64,000 nt of DNA from Granulosicoccus sp. (GTDB taxonomy: Bacteria > Pseudomonadota > Gammaproteobacteria > Granulosicoccales > Granulosicoccaceae), in contig JAHDGK010000016.1 in NCBI GenBank assembly GCA_020627685.1, positions 1-64,000 of the forward strand, given 5' to 3'. Under the pieces are notes generated by a model that did no database searches, had not been told where the DNA came from, and saw nothing but the letters and a program-made list of their open reading frames with translations. Made by a program: the position numbers and the translations under genes. This document shows positions 1 to 9,201 of this stretch, piece by piece (position 1 is the first letter of the stretch; the number at the start of each line of letters is the position of its first letter).

Positions 1-36
1 AAAAAGGCATCGCTGCTTGCATCGGTGCCTTTTTTC
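1..36 (+). terminator. Rho-independent terminator of an upstream gene (truncated by the window edge)
   Basis: AAAAAGGCATCG..CGGTGCCTTTTTT: GC stem flanked by A-tract and T-tract. Confidence 0.75.
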
Positions 37-159
37 GTTTCTGTTACGGGCGGTTATCAATAGTGACCCACAACCTTTTTATAAGGGAGAGCGTTCAAGT
101 TCGAAGGAGTACCGGACGTCAGCCGATTTTTTAATCAACCTATGCTATTAATAGGGTAG

Positions 160-1236
160 ATGATTCAGCCCCCAGCCACGCACATAGGAAACGCCTTGCT
201 ACCTCCCAAACAGGGATATGTGGCGACGTCCTACGCGCGTGCACTTCTAAGGACGGTTGCCGACCAAGGTTTTGATGTCGCTACGTTTACTGCAGAGGAA
301 GGAGTGGAACTTCAATCCATCGAATCCTCCAGCGAAATATCAGCAGCCGTGTTTGGACGATTGTGCCAGAAAGCCATCGCCTTGCTTAACGATGAGTCTT
401 TGGGCATGGTCACGGGCGGCAAAGTAGCCTCCGGCACGTTTCGAATGATGTGTTTGTGCATCATCCACCGACCCACGCTGCAATCCATTGTTGAGCGTGC
501 CGGTGATTTTCTAGATGTGTGTAATGGCGGTGCTGTTAAGCCGCTTGTTCAGACAAACGCTATGAGTTCCAGCATAGTAATTGCCACTGTCCGCGATGAG
601 ACCCAGCGAAGCATCGATCAAATACTCGATGAGGCGGGCCCGGTAAAGGTCCGAACCACTCTTTACTTATGGCACAACCTGCTGGTGTGGTTTGCCGGTC
701 GGAATATCCCGCTCATTGGTGTGGAGTTTTCCTTCCCCGAGCCTAAAAACGGGGATCAGTGGCATCAGCTCTTTCGGTGTCCCGTAAGCTTCGATTGTGA
801 GTCCTCTTTGTTGCGCTTTGATACAGACACGCTGCAGTTGCCTAATGTGCAAAATGAGAAGTCTCTTTATATGTTTCTGAAATCTGCACCTTACCGGCTC
901 ATTGTTCCTGCCTATGGGGAGCAGCAAATCAGCGACAGAGTGCTTGCCTTGTTTGGCAATGACTTATCCAAAAGACTGCCCAGTGCCGAGCAGGTGGCAA
1001 GTCAGTTGAGTGTTTCTGTCAGCACACTTCGCAGACAACTATTAGATGAGGGGACGTCATTTCAGCGTCTAAAAGATGAATGTCGGCGGGCCACGGCAGT
1101 GAGGTATCTTGCGTCTACCGATCTAACGTTTGTAGAAGTTGCCGAGCTATTAGGCTTCGATGAAACCAGTGCCTTTTATCGCGCATTTCGGCGCTGGACG
1201 GGTGTGACTCCGTCTCAGTACAGAGATAGCCTGTAA
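160..1236 (+). CDS. AraC family transcriptional regulator (arabinose-binding-like N-terminal domain, C-terminal HTH_18)
   Basis: 358 aa ORF; C-terminal 'VASQLSVSVSTLRRQLLDEGTSFQRLKDECRRATAVRYLASTDLTFVEVAELLGFDETSAFYRAFRRWTGVTPSQYR' is a typical AraC HTH. Confidence 0.93.
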   Translation: MIQPPATHIGNALLPPKQGYVATSYARALLRTVADQGFDVATFTAEEGVELQSIESSSEISAAVFGRLCQKAIALLNDESLGMVTGGKVASGTFRMMCLCIIHRPTLQSIVERAGDFLDVCNGGAVKPLVQTNAMSSSIVIATVRDETQRSIDQILDEAGPVKVRTTLYLWHNLLVWFAGRNIPLIGVEFSFPEPKNGDQWHQLFRCPVSFDCESSLLRFDTDTLQLPNVQNEKSLYMFLKSAPYRLIVPAYGEQQISDRVLALFGNDLSKRLPSAEQVASQLSVSVSTLRRQLLDEGTSFQRLKDECRRATAVRYLASTDLTFVEVAELLGFDETSAFYRAFRRWTGVTPSQYRDSL

Positions 1237-1411
1237 TTCCCATCGTCAGATATCGCTTGTGAAGTGCATTACAAGTGCTGGCACCGCCCACACTGGGGGG
1301 TGATCCAGTAAGCGCTGTTGTATTGGTCCAAACATGTCTCGTTTCAGGATCAACAGGGAATAACGATGCAATGGATCACGTTTTCTCTTGAATTGCCTCT
1401 CAACCTATCGC

Positions 1412-1451
1412 TTTTACCTGATAGGAACAACGTTTTTATCTGATCGGCACA
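1412..1451. promoter_or_regulatory. Candidate operator: imperfect 18-bp direct repeat (TTTTAyCTGATmGGmACA) with 22 bp start-to-start spacing
   Basis: TTTTACCTGATAGGAACA (1412-1429) and TTTTATCTGATCGGCACA (1434-1451), 15/18 identical. Confidence 0.55.
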
Positions 1452-1453
1452 GA

Positions 1454-1459
1454 TTGACA
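1454..1459 (+). promoter_or_regulatory. Candidate -35 box (TTGACA) upstream of the TRAP operon; no good -10 seen
   Basis: Consensus TTGACA 2 bp after the downstream half of the direct repeat. Confidence 0.4.
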
Positions 1460-1637
1460 CTTTCCGGTTATTAGTGCGAGACTACTCCAGCTCCCCGGAT
1501 GTATCTGAAAGGGTCATCCGCCCTACAAAAGTGCGGCTTAGTGGCGCAATTTTATTACCCCTTAGAGGAGATCTGCTTGCGCGAACGCCGGGCTCGCCAA
1601 TCACCTCTCTCAATATAATAATTCCTTTGGAGGAACT

Positions 1638-2735
1638 ATGAAATTTACACATCTTCTCGGTGCCACTGCACTGAGTGCGGCAATGGCAGTTGGTACTGCG
1701 AACGCCGATACCACGACTATCCGAGTGCAATCAGTACTGCCTAATACGGCAGACGAAGTTGTCATGCTTGAAGCTTTCGCACAAGACGTTTCTGACCTGA
1801 CAGGCGGCTCGCTTCAGATCGAAGTATTACCTGCTGGTGCTGTTGTCGGTCCTCGCGACATTATGGATGCAGTTGATGCTGGTCTTGTTGAAGCTGGCTT
1901 CGCATGGACTCACTACTGGGGTGGCAAGCACGTTGCTGCAAACCTCTTCGGTGCTCCAGTTGCTGGCGCAGGCGTTGGCATGGACAACATCGCGTTCTTG
2001 AGCTGGTTCCAGTTCGGCGGTGGTAAAGAGCTTTATGACCGTCTTTGGGGCGAAATGGGCGTAAACGTCAAAGGCTTCATGCTTCAGCCAGTAGGACCTG
2101 AGGCACTGGGCTGGTTCCCTAAGCCAATTGAGTCTATGGATGACTTCCGCAAGATGCGTTTCCGTGCGCCTCCTGGCATGGTTGGCGCAGCTTACGCTGA
2201 GATCGGTGTTCCTGCAGTTGCAATGGGCGGTGGTGACATCTTGCCTGCACTGGAAAAAGGCACTATCGACGCAGCAGAATGGTGCTGCCCGAAGCCTGAT
2301 TCAGTATTTGGTTTCCAAAAAGTTCTTAAGCACTACTACCTCCAGGGTCTACACCAGGTTGTTGTAAACGCTGACATGTACCTGAACCTTGATGTATACA
2401 ACGGTTTAAGTGATCTTGAGAAGAAGGCTCTGGAAGTTGCAGCCAACGCTTCACTGTCTAAGTCCATGTCTTACCGCATTTATGAAAACGGTAAAGCTCT
2501 TAAGGATCTGACAGAAAACCACGGTGTTATCTTGGAAGACACTCCAGCTGACTACTTCACCGAGTATATGGCTGCTGCAAAGAAATCACTGCAAGCTGCT
2601 GCTGATGAAAACGAATTCTTCGCAGAAGTTTGGCAGTCTCAGAAAGACTTCGCTGACATCGCAGTTCCATTCTGGGCTGGTGCACAGGCTTCAAATGCAA
2701 GCCTGGGTAAAGCTCACGCTGACACTCTGAAGTAA
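1638..2735 (+). CDS. TRAP transporter substrate-binding protein, DctP family
   Basis: Signal peptide (MKFTHLLGATALSAAMAVGTANA); DctP-like 'LPAGAVVGPRDIMDAVDAGLVEAGF' and 'LEKGTIDAAEW'; next to TRAP permease. Confidence 0.93.
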   Translation: MKFTHLLGATALSAAMAVGTANADTTTIRVQSVLPNTADEVVMLEAFAQDVSDLTGGSLQIEVLPAGAVVGPRDIMDAVDAGLVEAGFAWTHYWGGKHVAANLFGAPVAGAGVGMDNIAFLSWFQFGGGKELYDRLWGEMGVNVKGFMLQPVGPEALGWFPKPIESMDDFRKMRFRAPPGMVGAAYAEIGVPAVAMGGGDILPALEKGTIDAAEWCCPKPDSVFGFQKVLKHYYLQGLHQVVVNADMYLNLDVYNGLSDLEKKALEVAANASLSKSMSYRIYENGKALKDLTENHGVILEDTPADYFTEYMAAAKKSLQAAADENEFFAEVWQSQKDFADIAVPFWAGAQASNASLGKAHADTLK

Positions 2736-2809
2736 GATCGGCTTAGTGCAAGCTCTAGCTCAGGGCTTGCACGCAGTTTTGTTGATACAAATGAAGTAAT
2801 TTCAGCTAA

Positions 2810-2842
2810 ATACGGGCTCTTAACAGAGCCCGTATTTTTTTG
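2810..2842 (+). terminator. Perfect 11-bp hairpin plus T7 between the TRAP SBP and permease genes (terminator/attenuator)
   Basis: ATACGGGCTCT-TAAC-AGAGCCCGTAT followed by TTTTTTTG. Confidence 0.88.
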
Positions 2843-2926
2843 TTTTCCAAGTGCCGCATTCTGAGGTTTGGAATAAGAAAACGCGGGTTTTGACAAACCC
2901 CCTTATAACAAAGGAAGCACCACCCA

Positions 2927-5392
2927 ATGGCTGAAGAACCCAATCCGGACGATCTAGAAATTGCAGACGAGCTTATCGCTGAGCGGCGCTCTGAAGCACC
3001 TGGAGAAACACCCGAGGATATGACGCCTTGGCAGCGCCCGATTACGGCCGCCATCGACGTCATTAACTATCGTGCTGGACAGATCATTGCGCTTCTTTTA
3101 GTGCCTTTGATCGCCGTGGTGGTTTTCGAAGTCATCTCACGTAATTCATTTTCGATTCTGCAAAACGCAGGTTTTGAAGATCTTGCACGCTCGCTTAACC
3201 TCGGCCCTACGCTGTGGGTTTACGATACCAGCCGCATGCTTGCCGGCGTACTCTTCATGGCCGCTGCCGGTTACGGGCTGATGCGTGGAGTGCATATCCG
3301 CGCAGACTTCTTATACAGATTCTGGTCGAACAAAACGCAGGCAACGGTTGACGCTACGCTGTACCTGTTGCTGTTCATCCCGTCCATGATTTTCTTCACC
3401 ATCGTTTCGTCACAGTTCTGGTGGCTTGCCTATTCCACTGGCGAAACTATGCAGATTGATAGCGCCTGGGGGCCTCTGCTTTGGCCTGCGCGCTTGGCAA
3501 TGCCGGTGGGCGCATTCTTATTGACCATCCAGGGTATTCCTGAAATTTTCCGTGCTTTCCATAAAATGGGTAAGAAGCGCGAACTCTTTTTTGTGCGGCT
3601 TCTTCCTCTTTATTTAGTGGGATTGCTCTGGTTAGTTCTGGCTGTCTTCGCGCCTGACACAGTGCCCGGCGGCCAATGGTTCACTGACTTGATGAAAGCG
3701 CGGCCAAATCTTGATAAGCCGACCATCGGTTTGATCATGTTGGGCGCCATGTTGTTTGTTATTTTCATCGGCTTTCCCATCGCTTTCACACTCATCTTCT
3801 TGGCCTTCGTGTTCGGTATCTGGGGAGCAAACTTCAAACTCACCACGCTGTTGATGACGCTGAATACCAATTCAACCATGCTGAACGATCAGCTTATGGC
3901 TGTGCCTTTGTTCGTTCTAATGGGTATCGTCATGGAAGCCGCCGGATTAATGGAGCGCTTATTCGCTTCAATCCAAATGATCATGGCAAGGGTGCGAGGC
4001 GCGCTCTTCATAGCGGTATTGATTGTCTCAACTATCTTTGCTGCGGCGACTGGTATCGTGGGCGCATCGGTGACACTGCTAGGTATTATGGCGGGTGCCA
4101 CGATGAGCCGGTCCGGGTACAACGTAAAGCTTGCGGCCGGCACAATCACCGCCGGTGGCACATTGGGTATATTGATTCCGCCATCAATCATGTTGATTGT
4201 TATGGGGCCCGTGTTGGAAGTCTCCACACTGGATCTTTTCCGAGGTGCCTTTATTCCCGGCGCCTTGCTCGCATCTCTCTACCTTATTTACACATTGGGT
4301 CGATGCTGGATTAATCCAAGTCTGGGTCCCATCTTGGCCGAAGAAGATCAGCCGGACACGTCCAAGTTCTACGGGGCTGAAGTTGCTTTAATTTGCCTCG
4401 GCGTTCTGACTCTATGTCGTGTTTTTGGTCTAGGCGTTTCAGGTGCCTTTGGTGGCTTGATGCCATTTGGCGGTTTGTTCGCCATGCTTGCGGCTACCGC
4501 ATTCGCCTATGCAGCTTACCGTCGTATCGGCATACTTCGCATCGCTGTTCCTATTGCAGTCCTGTTCCACCTCTACATGATCGTCGCTAACATGGGCGAA
4601 GGCGGTCTGCCGATTTGGTCAATGGTGCTAGCTGCATTTATTATCTTGCTTGCGTACCTGGGGCGTCCCATCTTTGACAGTGAAAACGGCAAAGATTTCT
4701 ACTTCTCAGATTTATGGAATGAATTCTTCGCAGGCTTGATGCCTCCCACTATTCTTATTTCATTCGCGTTGGGTTCAATTCTTTTAGGTTTTGCGACTCC
4801 AGCAGAAGCTGCTGCGATGGGGGCTTTCGGTTCCATCTTGCTGTCAATCGGTTATCGCAAGTTCAGCCTGCCAAGCTTCTTTGATAGCTTGGTCAAAGCG
4901 CTGGAAATTACGGTGCTAATTATGTTCCTGGTCGCGGCTTCCAACTTCTTCGGCGCTGAATTCAGTGCGCTTGGAACACCGAAGATGATGACCGAGCTGC
5001 TCCTGGGTCTTGATATGTCGCCTTACCTGATCTTGCTTCTGGTTATGGCGCTCATCTTTCTGTTGGGTTGGCCGTTGGAGTGGGTGCCTATTGTTCTTAT
5101 CGTTGTGCCAATTCTGTTACCGACGGTTGAGGCATTGTCAGTGCATGGTTTGGAACGCTACGACCTCATGGTCTGGTTTGGCATCCTCGTGGCGGTGAAT
5201 CTGCAAACAGCCTGGCTGTCGCCACCGGTTGCACTGTCAGCGTACTTCTTGAAAGGCGTGGTACCGAATTGGGATTTGAAAGATATCTATCTCGGAATGA
5301 TGCAGTTCATGCTGGTCCAGCTTGTCGGCCTCATCCTTATTTTCATTTTCCCGCAGCTCGTACTATGGTTGCCTAGAGTAATGGGAGGTTAG
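2927..5392 (+). CDS. TRAP transporter fused permease (DctQ small subunit plus DctM large subunit)
   Basis: 821 aa polytopic protein; N-terminal DctQ-like helices; DctM-like 'FPIAFTLIFLAFVFG', 'GTLGILIPPSIMLIVMG', 'FATPAEAAAMGAFGSILL'. Confidence 0.92.
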   Translation: MAEEPNPDDLEIADELIAERRSEAPGETPEDMTPWQRPITAAIDVINYRAGQIIALLLVPLIAVVVFEVISRNSFSILQNAGFEDLARSLNLGPTLWVYDTSRMLAGVLFMAAAGYGLMRGVHIRADFLYRFWSNKTQATVDATLYLLLFIPSMIFFTIVSSQFWWLAYSTGETMQIDSAWGPLLWPARLAMPVGAFLLTIQGIPEIFRAFHKMGKKRELFFVRLLPLYLVGLLWLVLAVFAPDTVPGGQWFTDLMKARPNLDKPTIGLIMLGAMLFVIFIGFPIAFTLIFLAFVFGIWGANFKLTTLLMTLNTNSTMLNDQLMAVPLFVLMGIVMEAAGLMERLFASIQMIMARVRGALFIAVLIVSTIFAAATGIVGASVTLLGIMAGATMSRSGYNVKLAAGTITAGGTLGILIPPSIMLIVMGPVLEVSTLDLFRGAFIPGALLASLYLIYTLGRCWINPSLGPILAEEDQPDTSKFYGAEVALICLGVLTLCRVFGLGVSGAFGGLMPFGGLFAMLAATAFAYAAYRRIGILRIAVPIAVLFHLYMIVANMGEGGLPIWSMVLAAFIILLAYLGRPIFDSENGKDFYFSDLWNEFFAGLMPPTILISFALGSILLGFATPAEAAAMGAFGSILLSIGYRKFSLPSFFDSLVKALEITVLIMFLVAASNFFGAEFSALGTPKMMTELLLGLDMSPYLILLLVMALIFLLGWPLEWVPIVLIVVPILLPTVEALSVHGLERYDLMVWFGILVAVNLQTAWLSPPVALSAYFLKGVVPNWDLKDIYLGMMQFMLVQLVGLILIFIFPQLVLWLPRVMGG

Positions 5393-5449
5393 GGAAGGGA
5401 CTGTCAGTTCTCTTTTCCTGCCTTTTTTAATAAAGACCTACTGCTAAAT

Positions 5450-5494
5450 CCGCACGGGGCTCTCTCGTGCGGGAGCGATTTCAGATATCGCTCC
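5450..5494. repeat. Two abutting perfect hairpins upstream of the TerC-family gene
   Basis: CCGCACG/CGTGCGG (5450-5456, 5466-5472) and GGAGCGAT/ATCGCTCC (5472-5479, 5487-5494). Confidence 0.6.
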
Positions 5495-5516
5495 TACTAA
5501 CCCTGGTTTTGGATAA

Positions 5517-6167
5517 ATGTTAGAACACATCGTCGATCTTGGATCAATCATTATTGCGGATATCGTTTTATCCGGCGATAACGCGTTGATTATTGGCATG
5601 GCGGCTGCCGGTCTCGCACCGGAACTGCGCAAGAAGGCAATCCTATATGGAATGGTGGTTGCTGCAGTGCTTCGAGTCGTCTTTGCCGTGATTGCAACCA
5701 AGTTGCTGGGTATTCCCGGGTTGCTACTCGTCGGCGCACTGTTGCTCTATTGGGTTTGCTGGACCCTATACAGGGAAATCAAGGCGCACACCGATGAACA
5801 TGCCGCGGAAGTACTGGCCAGGGCAGATGATCCGGACGCTGGGTATACGGGCGCACCAAGACGAACGTTGGGTCAGGCACTCGTATCGATAACAATCGCC
5901 GACGTGTCTATGTCACTAGATAATGTTTTAGCGGTGGCGGCGATCGCCGACGGCGACACTAATAAGCTGATCTTTGGGCTTGGATTGGCAATTGTTCTGA
6001 TGGCATTCGCAGCCACAATGATCATGAAGCTATTGACTCGATATCCCTGGATATCCTGGCTGGGCCTGGTTGTACTCATTTATGTTGCTACTGAAATGCT
6101 ATACCGCGGCATCTTTGATGAGACGAACGGTATATTGGCCTTCATGCGCGCATCAGGTATGGGCTAG
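5517..6167 (+). CDS. TerC family integral membrane protein (YjbE-like)
   Basis: 'DIVLSGDNALIIGMAAAGL' and 'IADVSMSLDNVLAVAAIADG' are the paired TerC acidic TM motifs. Confidence 0.92.
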   Translation: MLEHIVDLGSIIIADIVLSGDNALIIGMAAAGLAPELRKKAILYGMVVAAVLRVVFAVIATKLLGIPGLLLVGALLLYWVCWTLYREIKAHTDEHAAEVLARADDPDAGYTGAPRRTLGQALVSITIADVSMSLDNVLAVAAIADGDTNKLIFGLGLAIVLMAFAATMIMKLLTRYPWISWLGLVVLIYVATEMLYRGIFDETNGILAFMRASGMG

Positions 6168-6276
6168 CTGTCATAGGATTTTTGCACTCTTGTAATACCA
6201 GGCTCATCGCCAGAGTCGTCTAAAATCACGGTTGGGCGTGTTCACGCAAATTCTGTGATTCTAAATTTAGTAACGA

Positions 6277-7074
6277 ATGAATACTTCTTGGCGAACCCGT
6301 TTGGGTGATTGGATAGCTCAACAAAAAGTTGAGCGGTTTCTTATTGCTCTGATTTTGATCAACGCACTGATTCTAGGGCTCGAGACTTTCCCTGCGGTTA
6401 TGGAGCGTTATGGTTCAGTGCTGCTCGCGCTGGATGCGATCATTTTGGCGGTATTCGTTGTTGAGCTTCTCATCAGAATGACGGCTCATGGATGGAAGTT
6501 TTTCAAAGACCCCTGGAGCCTCTTCGATTTTGCCGTGGTGGCGATAGCGTTGGTGCCGGCAAGTGGCCCGCTTGCAGTGCTTCGAACCCTGCGCGTATTG
6601 CGAGTCTTACGAATATTGACCTTGATGCCGTCAATGCGCAAAGTTGTGCACGGTTTGATTAGTGCAATCCCCGGACTAAGTGCGGTCATCATGCTGATGG
6701 GGCTTATTTTCTACGTGGCTGCTGTGGTCGCAACCGGATTGTTCGGTGATCAGTTTCCGCAGTGGTTTGGGAATTTAGGCGAGTCCGGTTACACCCTCTT
6801 CCAGGTGATGACTCTTGAGAGCTGGTCCATGGGTATTGCCAGGCCGGTTCTAGAGGCCTACCCCTTTGCGTGGGTGTTCTTTGTTGTCTTTATTCTCGTC
6901 ACAACGTTCACCATGCTGAATTTGTTTATTGCCGTTATTGTTAACGCCACTCAGGCTGAGCATGACGCTGAAAACGCCTTGCTGGTTGAGAGCCAGCATG
7001 AGAAAACTCGCGTTGAAATTCAATCACTTGCTGCGGAAATTGCTGAGTTGAAGAAGCATTTGCAGTCTCGGTAG
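6277..7074 (+). CDS. Single-domain voltage-gated sodium channel (NaChBac/NavAb family)
   Basis: S4 'VLRTLRVLRVLRILTLMPSMRKVV'; selectivity filter 'FQVMTLESWSMGIARPV'; S6 'FILVTTFTMLNLFIAVIV'; C-terminal helix. Confidence 0.94.
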   Translation: MNTSWRTRLGDWIAQQKVERFLIALILINALILGLETFPAVMERYGSVLLALDAIILAVFVVELLIRMTAHGWKFFKDPWSLFDFAVVAIALVPASGPLAVLRTLRVLRVLRILTLMPSMRKVVHGLISAIPGLSAVIMLMGLIFYVAAVVATGLFGDQFPQWFGNLGESGYTLFQVMTLESWSMGIARPVLEAYPFAWVFFVVFILVTTFTMLNLFIAVIVNATQAEHDAENALLVESQHEKTRVEIQSLAAEIAELKKHLQSR

Positions 7075-7290
7075 CAGAGCTATAGCGAAGCTCGCCCTAT
7101 GAAGGTGCGTAAGCGAAAATGCTACTGAGGGAGATCGATAGGAAAATTATAAGCATTTGAAATATATGTAGTTATTATTAAATAACAGTTACTTGAACGA
7201 ATTTGACATTCATATGGCACCAATTCGTCATTGAGAGATTGCCTCTCTGGGCCGACACTTATCAATAGATAAAACTGCTTAGAGTGCCCT

Positions 7291-9090
7291 ATGCCAACTT
7301 ATAACCCTCCACTACAGGATATTCGTTTCGCCCTGCGTGACGTGCTCGATTTTGATGCGCATTATGCGGCCCTGCCAGGTGCTGAAGAGGCAACGCCAGA
7401 GACGGTTGACGCCATCTTGGAAGAAGGTGCGAAGTTCGCACGCGAGGTGCTGAGCCCATTAAATGCCGTCGGTGATTCGGAAGGCTGCACATGGAATGAT
7501 GGCGTAGTCACAACACCGACAGGTTTTCGCGAAGCCTACCAACAGTATGTCGAGGGTGGTTGGCCTTCTATGGTTCAAAGCGAAGCGATGGGTGGTCAGG
7601 GATTGCCTGAATCCTTAGGAACGGTTCTTTCAGAGATGAACGGAACGGCCAATTGGTCTTGGGCAATGTATCCGGGCTTGTCGCATGGTGCGATGAATAC
7701 GCTGGCGGCACACGGTACAGAAGAACAACAACAAGCCTACTTAAGTAAGCTGGTGTCCGGTGAATGGACTGGCACGATGTGTTTGACGGAGTCGCATTGC
7801 GGTACCGACCTTGGCTTATTAAAAACACGCGCAGAGCCTAATGACGATGGCAGCTACAGCATCACCGGTCAGAAAATTTTTATCTCAGCTGGCGAACACG
7901 ATATGGCCGACAACATCGTCCATATTGTATTAGCCAGACTCCCGGATGCGCCGGCAGGCACCCGAGGCATCTCTTTGTTCATCGTCCCTAAGTTCTCCTT
8001 GAGTTCAGAAGGGGAAGTAGGGGAGCGTAACGCGGTTAACTGCGGTTCTATTGAGCACAAGATGGGTATTCACGGAAATGCCACCTGTGTGTTGAACTTC
8101 GACGGCGCCAAAGGGTTTTTAATCGGGCCGCCCAATCGTGGCCTTAACTGCATGTTTACGTTTATGAATACCGCGCGTATTGGAACTGCAACTCAGGGGC
8201 TTGCCCATGCTGAGCTTGCGTTTCAAGGTTCTCTGGCTTATGCCCGTGATCGTTTACAAATGCGCTCCTTGTCCGGCCCTGCACACCCTGATAAAGCTGC
8301 CGATCCCATCATCGTGCACCCTGATGTCCGTCGCATGTTGCTTACACAGAAAGCCTTGGCCGAAGGCGGACGCATGTTTCTGTATCGTTGTTCGCAACTT
8401 GTTGATATTGCCCATCAAGGTGCTACTGAAGAAGCTAAGGCAGCTGCTGAGCAGGAGTTGGCACTTCTCACTCCCATTGCCAAAGCATTCATGACAGAGA
8501 CAGGCTTTGAAGCAGCTAACTTAGGCTTACAGTGCTTTGGCGGACACGGATATATCAATGAGTGGGGCATGGAGCAGAACGTACGAGATTCGCGTATCTC
8601 CATGATTTACGAGGGCACCACGGGTGTTCAGGCCATTGATTTGCTCGGTCGAAAAGTGCTTGGGTCTCAAGGTGCTGTTTTGCAGGCGTACACCAAGCAG
8701 ATTCATAAGTTTTGTAAAGCCAACTCAGACGAAGCCCGGCTAACCCGATTCATCCGCCCACTGGCAAAGCTTAATCAGGAATGGGGTGATCTGACTCGTC
8801 GTATCGGTATGGCCGCTATGCAGGATAAAGAGGAAGCCGGCGCCGCCTCCGTGGACTATCTCATGTATTCCGGTTATATCGTACTTGCCTACTTCTGGGC
8901 TCAAGCCGCAGTTGCCGCTGAGAAGAAGCTCGAAGCAGGTGAGGGTGACACAGTTTTCTTGCAAGCCAAGCTATTCACCGCGCGGTTCTATTTCGAGCGT
9001 TTACTTCCACGTACTCGAAGCTTGGCTGTGACGATGCTCTCCGGTGCTGACAACCTGATGGATCTCGATGAGGAACACTTCGCGTTGTAG
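7291..9090 (+). CDS. Acyl-CoA dehydrogenase, long form with C-terminal domain
   Basis: 'GTMCLTESHCGTDLGLLKTRA', 'QCFGGHGYINEWGMEQNVRDSRISMIYEGTTGVQAIDLLGRK' are acyl-CoA dehydrogenase motifs. Confidence 0.95.
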   Translation: MPTYNPPLQDIRFALRDVLDFDAHYAALPGAEEATPETVDAILEEGAKFAREVLSPLNAVGDSEGCTWNDGVVTTPTGFREAYQQYVEGGWPSMVQSEAMGGQGLPESLGTVLSEMNGTANWSWAMYPGLSHGAMNTLAAHGTEEQQQAYLSKLVSGEWTGTMCLTESHCGTDLGLLKTRAEPNDDGSYSITGQKIFISAGEHDMADNIVHIVLARLPDAPAGTRGISLFIVPKFSLSSEGEVGERNAVNCGSIEHKMGIHGNATCVLNFDGAKGFLIGPPNRGLNCMFTFMNTARIGTATQGLAHAELAFQGSLAYARDRLQMRSLSGPAHPDKAADPIIVHPDVRRMLLTQKALAEGGRMFLYRCSQLVDIAHQGATEEAKAAAEQELALLTPIAKAFMTETGFEAANLGLQCFGGHGYINEWGMEQNVRDSRISMIYEGTTGVQAIDLLGRKVLGSQGAVLQAYTKQIHKFCKANSDEARLTRFIRPLAKLNQEWGDLTRRIGMAAMQDKEEAGAASVDYLMYSGYIVLAYFWAQAAVAAEKKLEAGEGDTVFLQAKLFTARFYFERLLPRTRSLAVTMLSGADNLMDLDEEHFAL

Positions 9091-9201
9091 CGTGTCCATA
9101 TTGAAATCTGGCTCCGAAAGTCTTGGGCGAAAAGTGAATTCTCGCAGGCACTAATTGCATCGATATTTTCTAATGGCCTACTATGTAGTGAGAATAAATT
9201 T

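Noticed and set aside
3610-4227. Antisense ORFs inside the TRAP permease (3610..3879 and 3889..4227)
   Set aside because: Opposite strand of a well-supported TM gene; low-complexity translations with no family; expected by-products of codon bias.
5450-5494. Confident yybP-ykoY riboswitch call upstream of terC
   Set aside because: I could not match the conserved riboswitch core by eye; kept only as a hypothesis.
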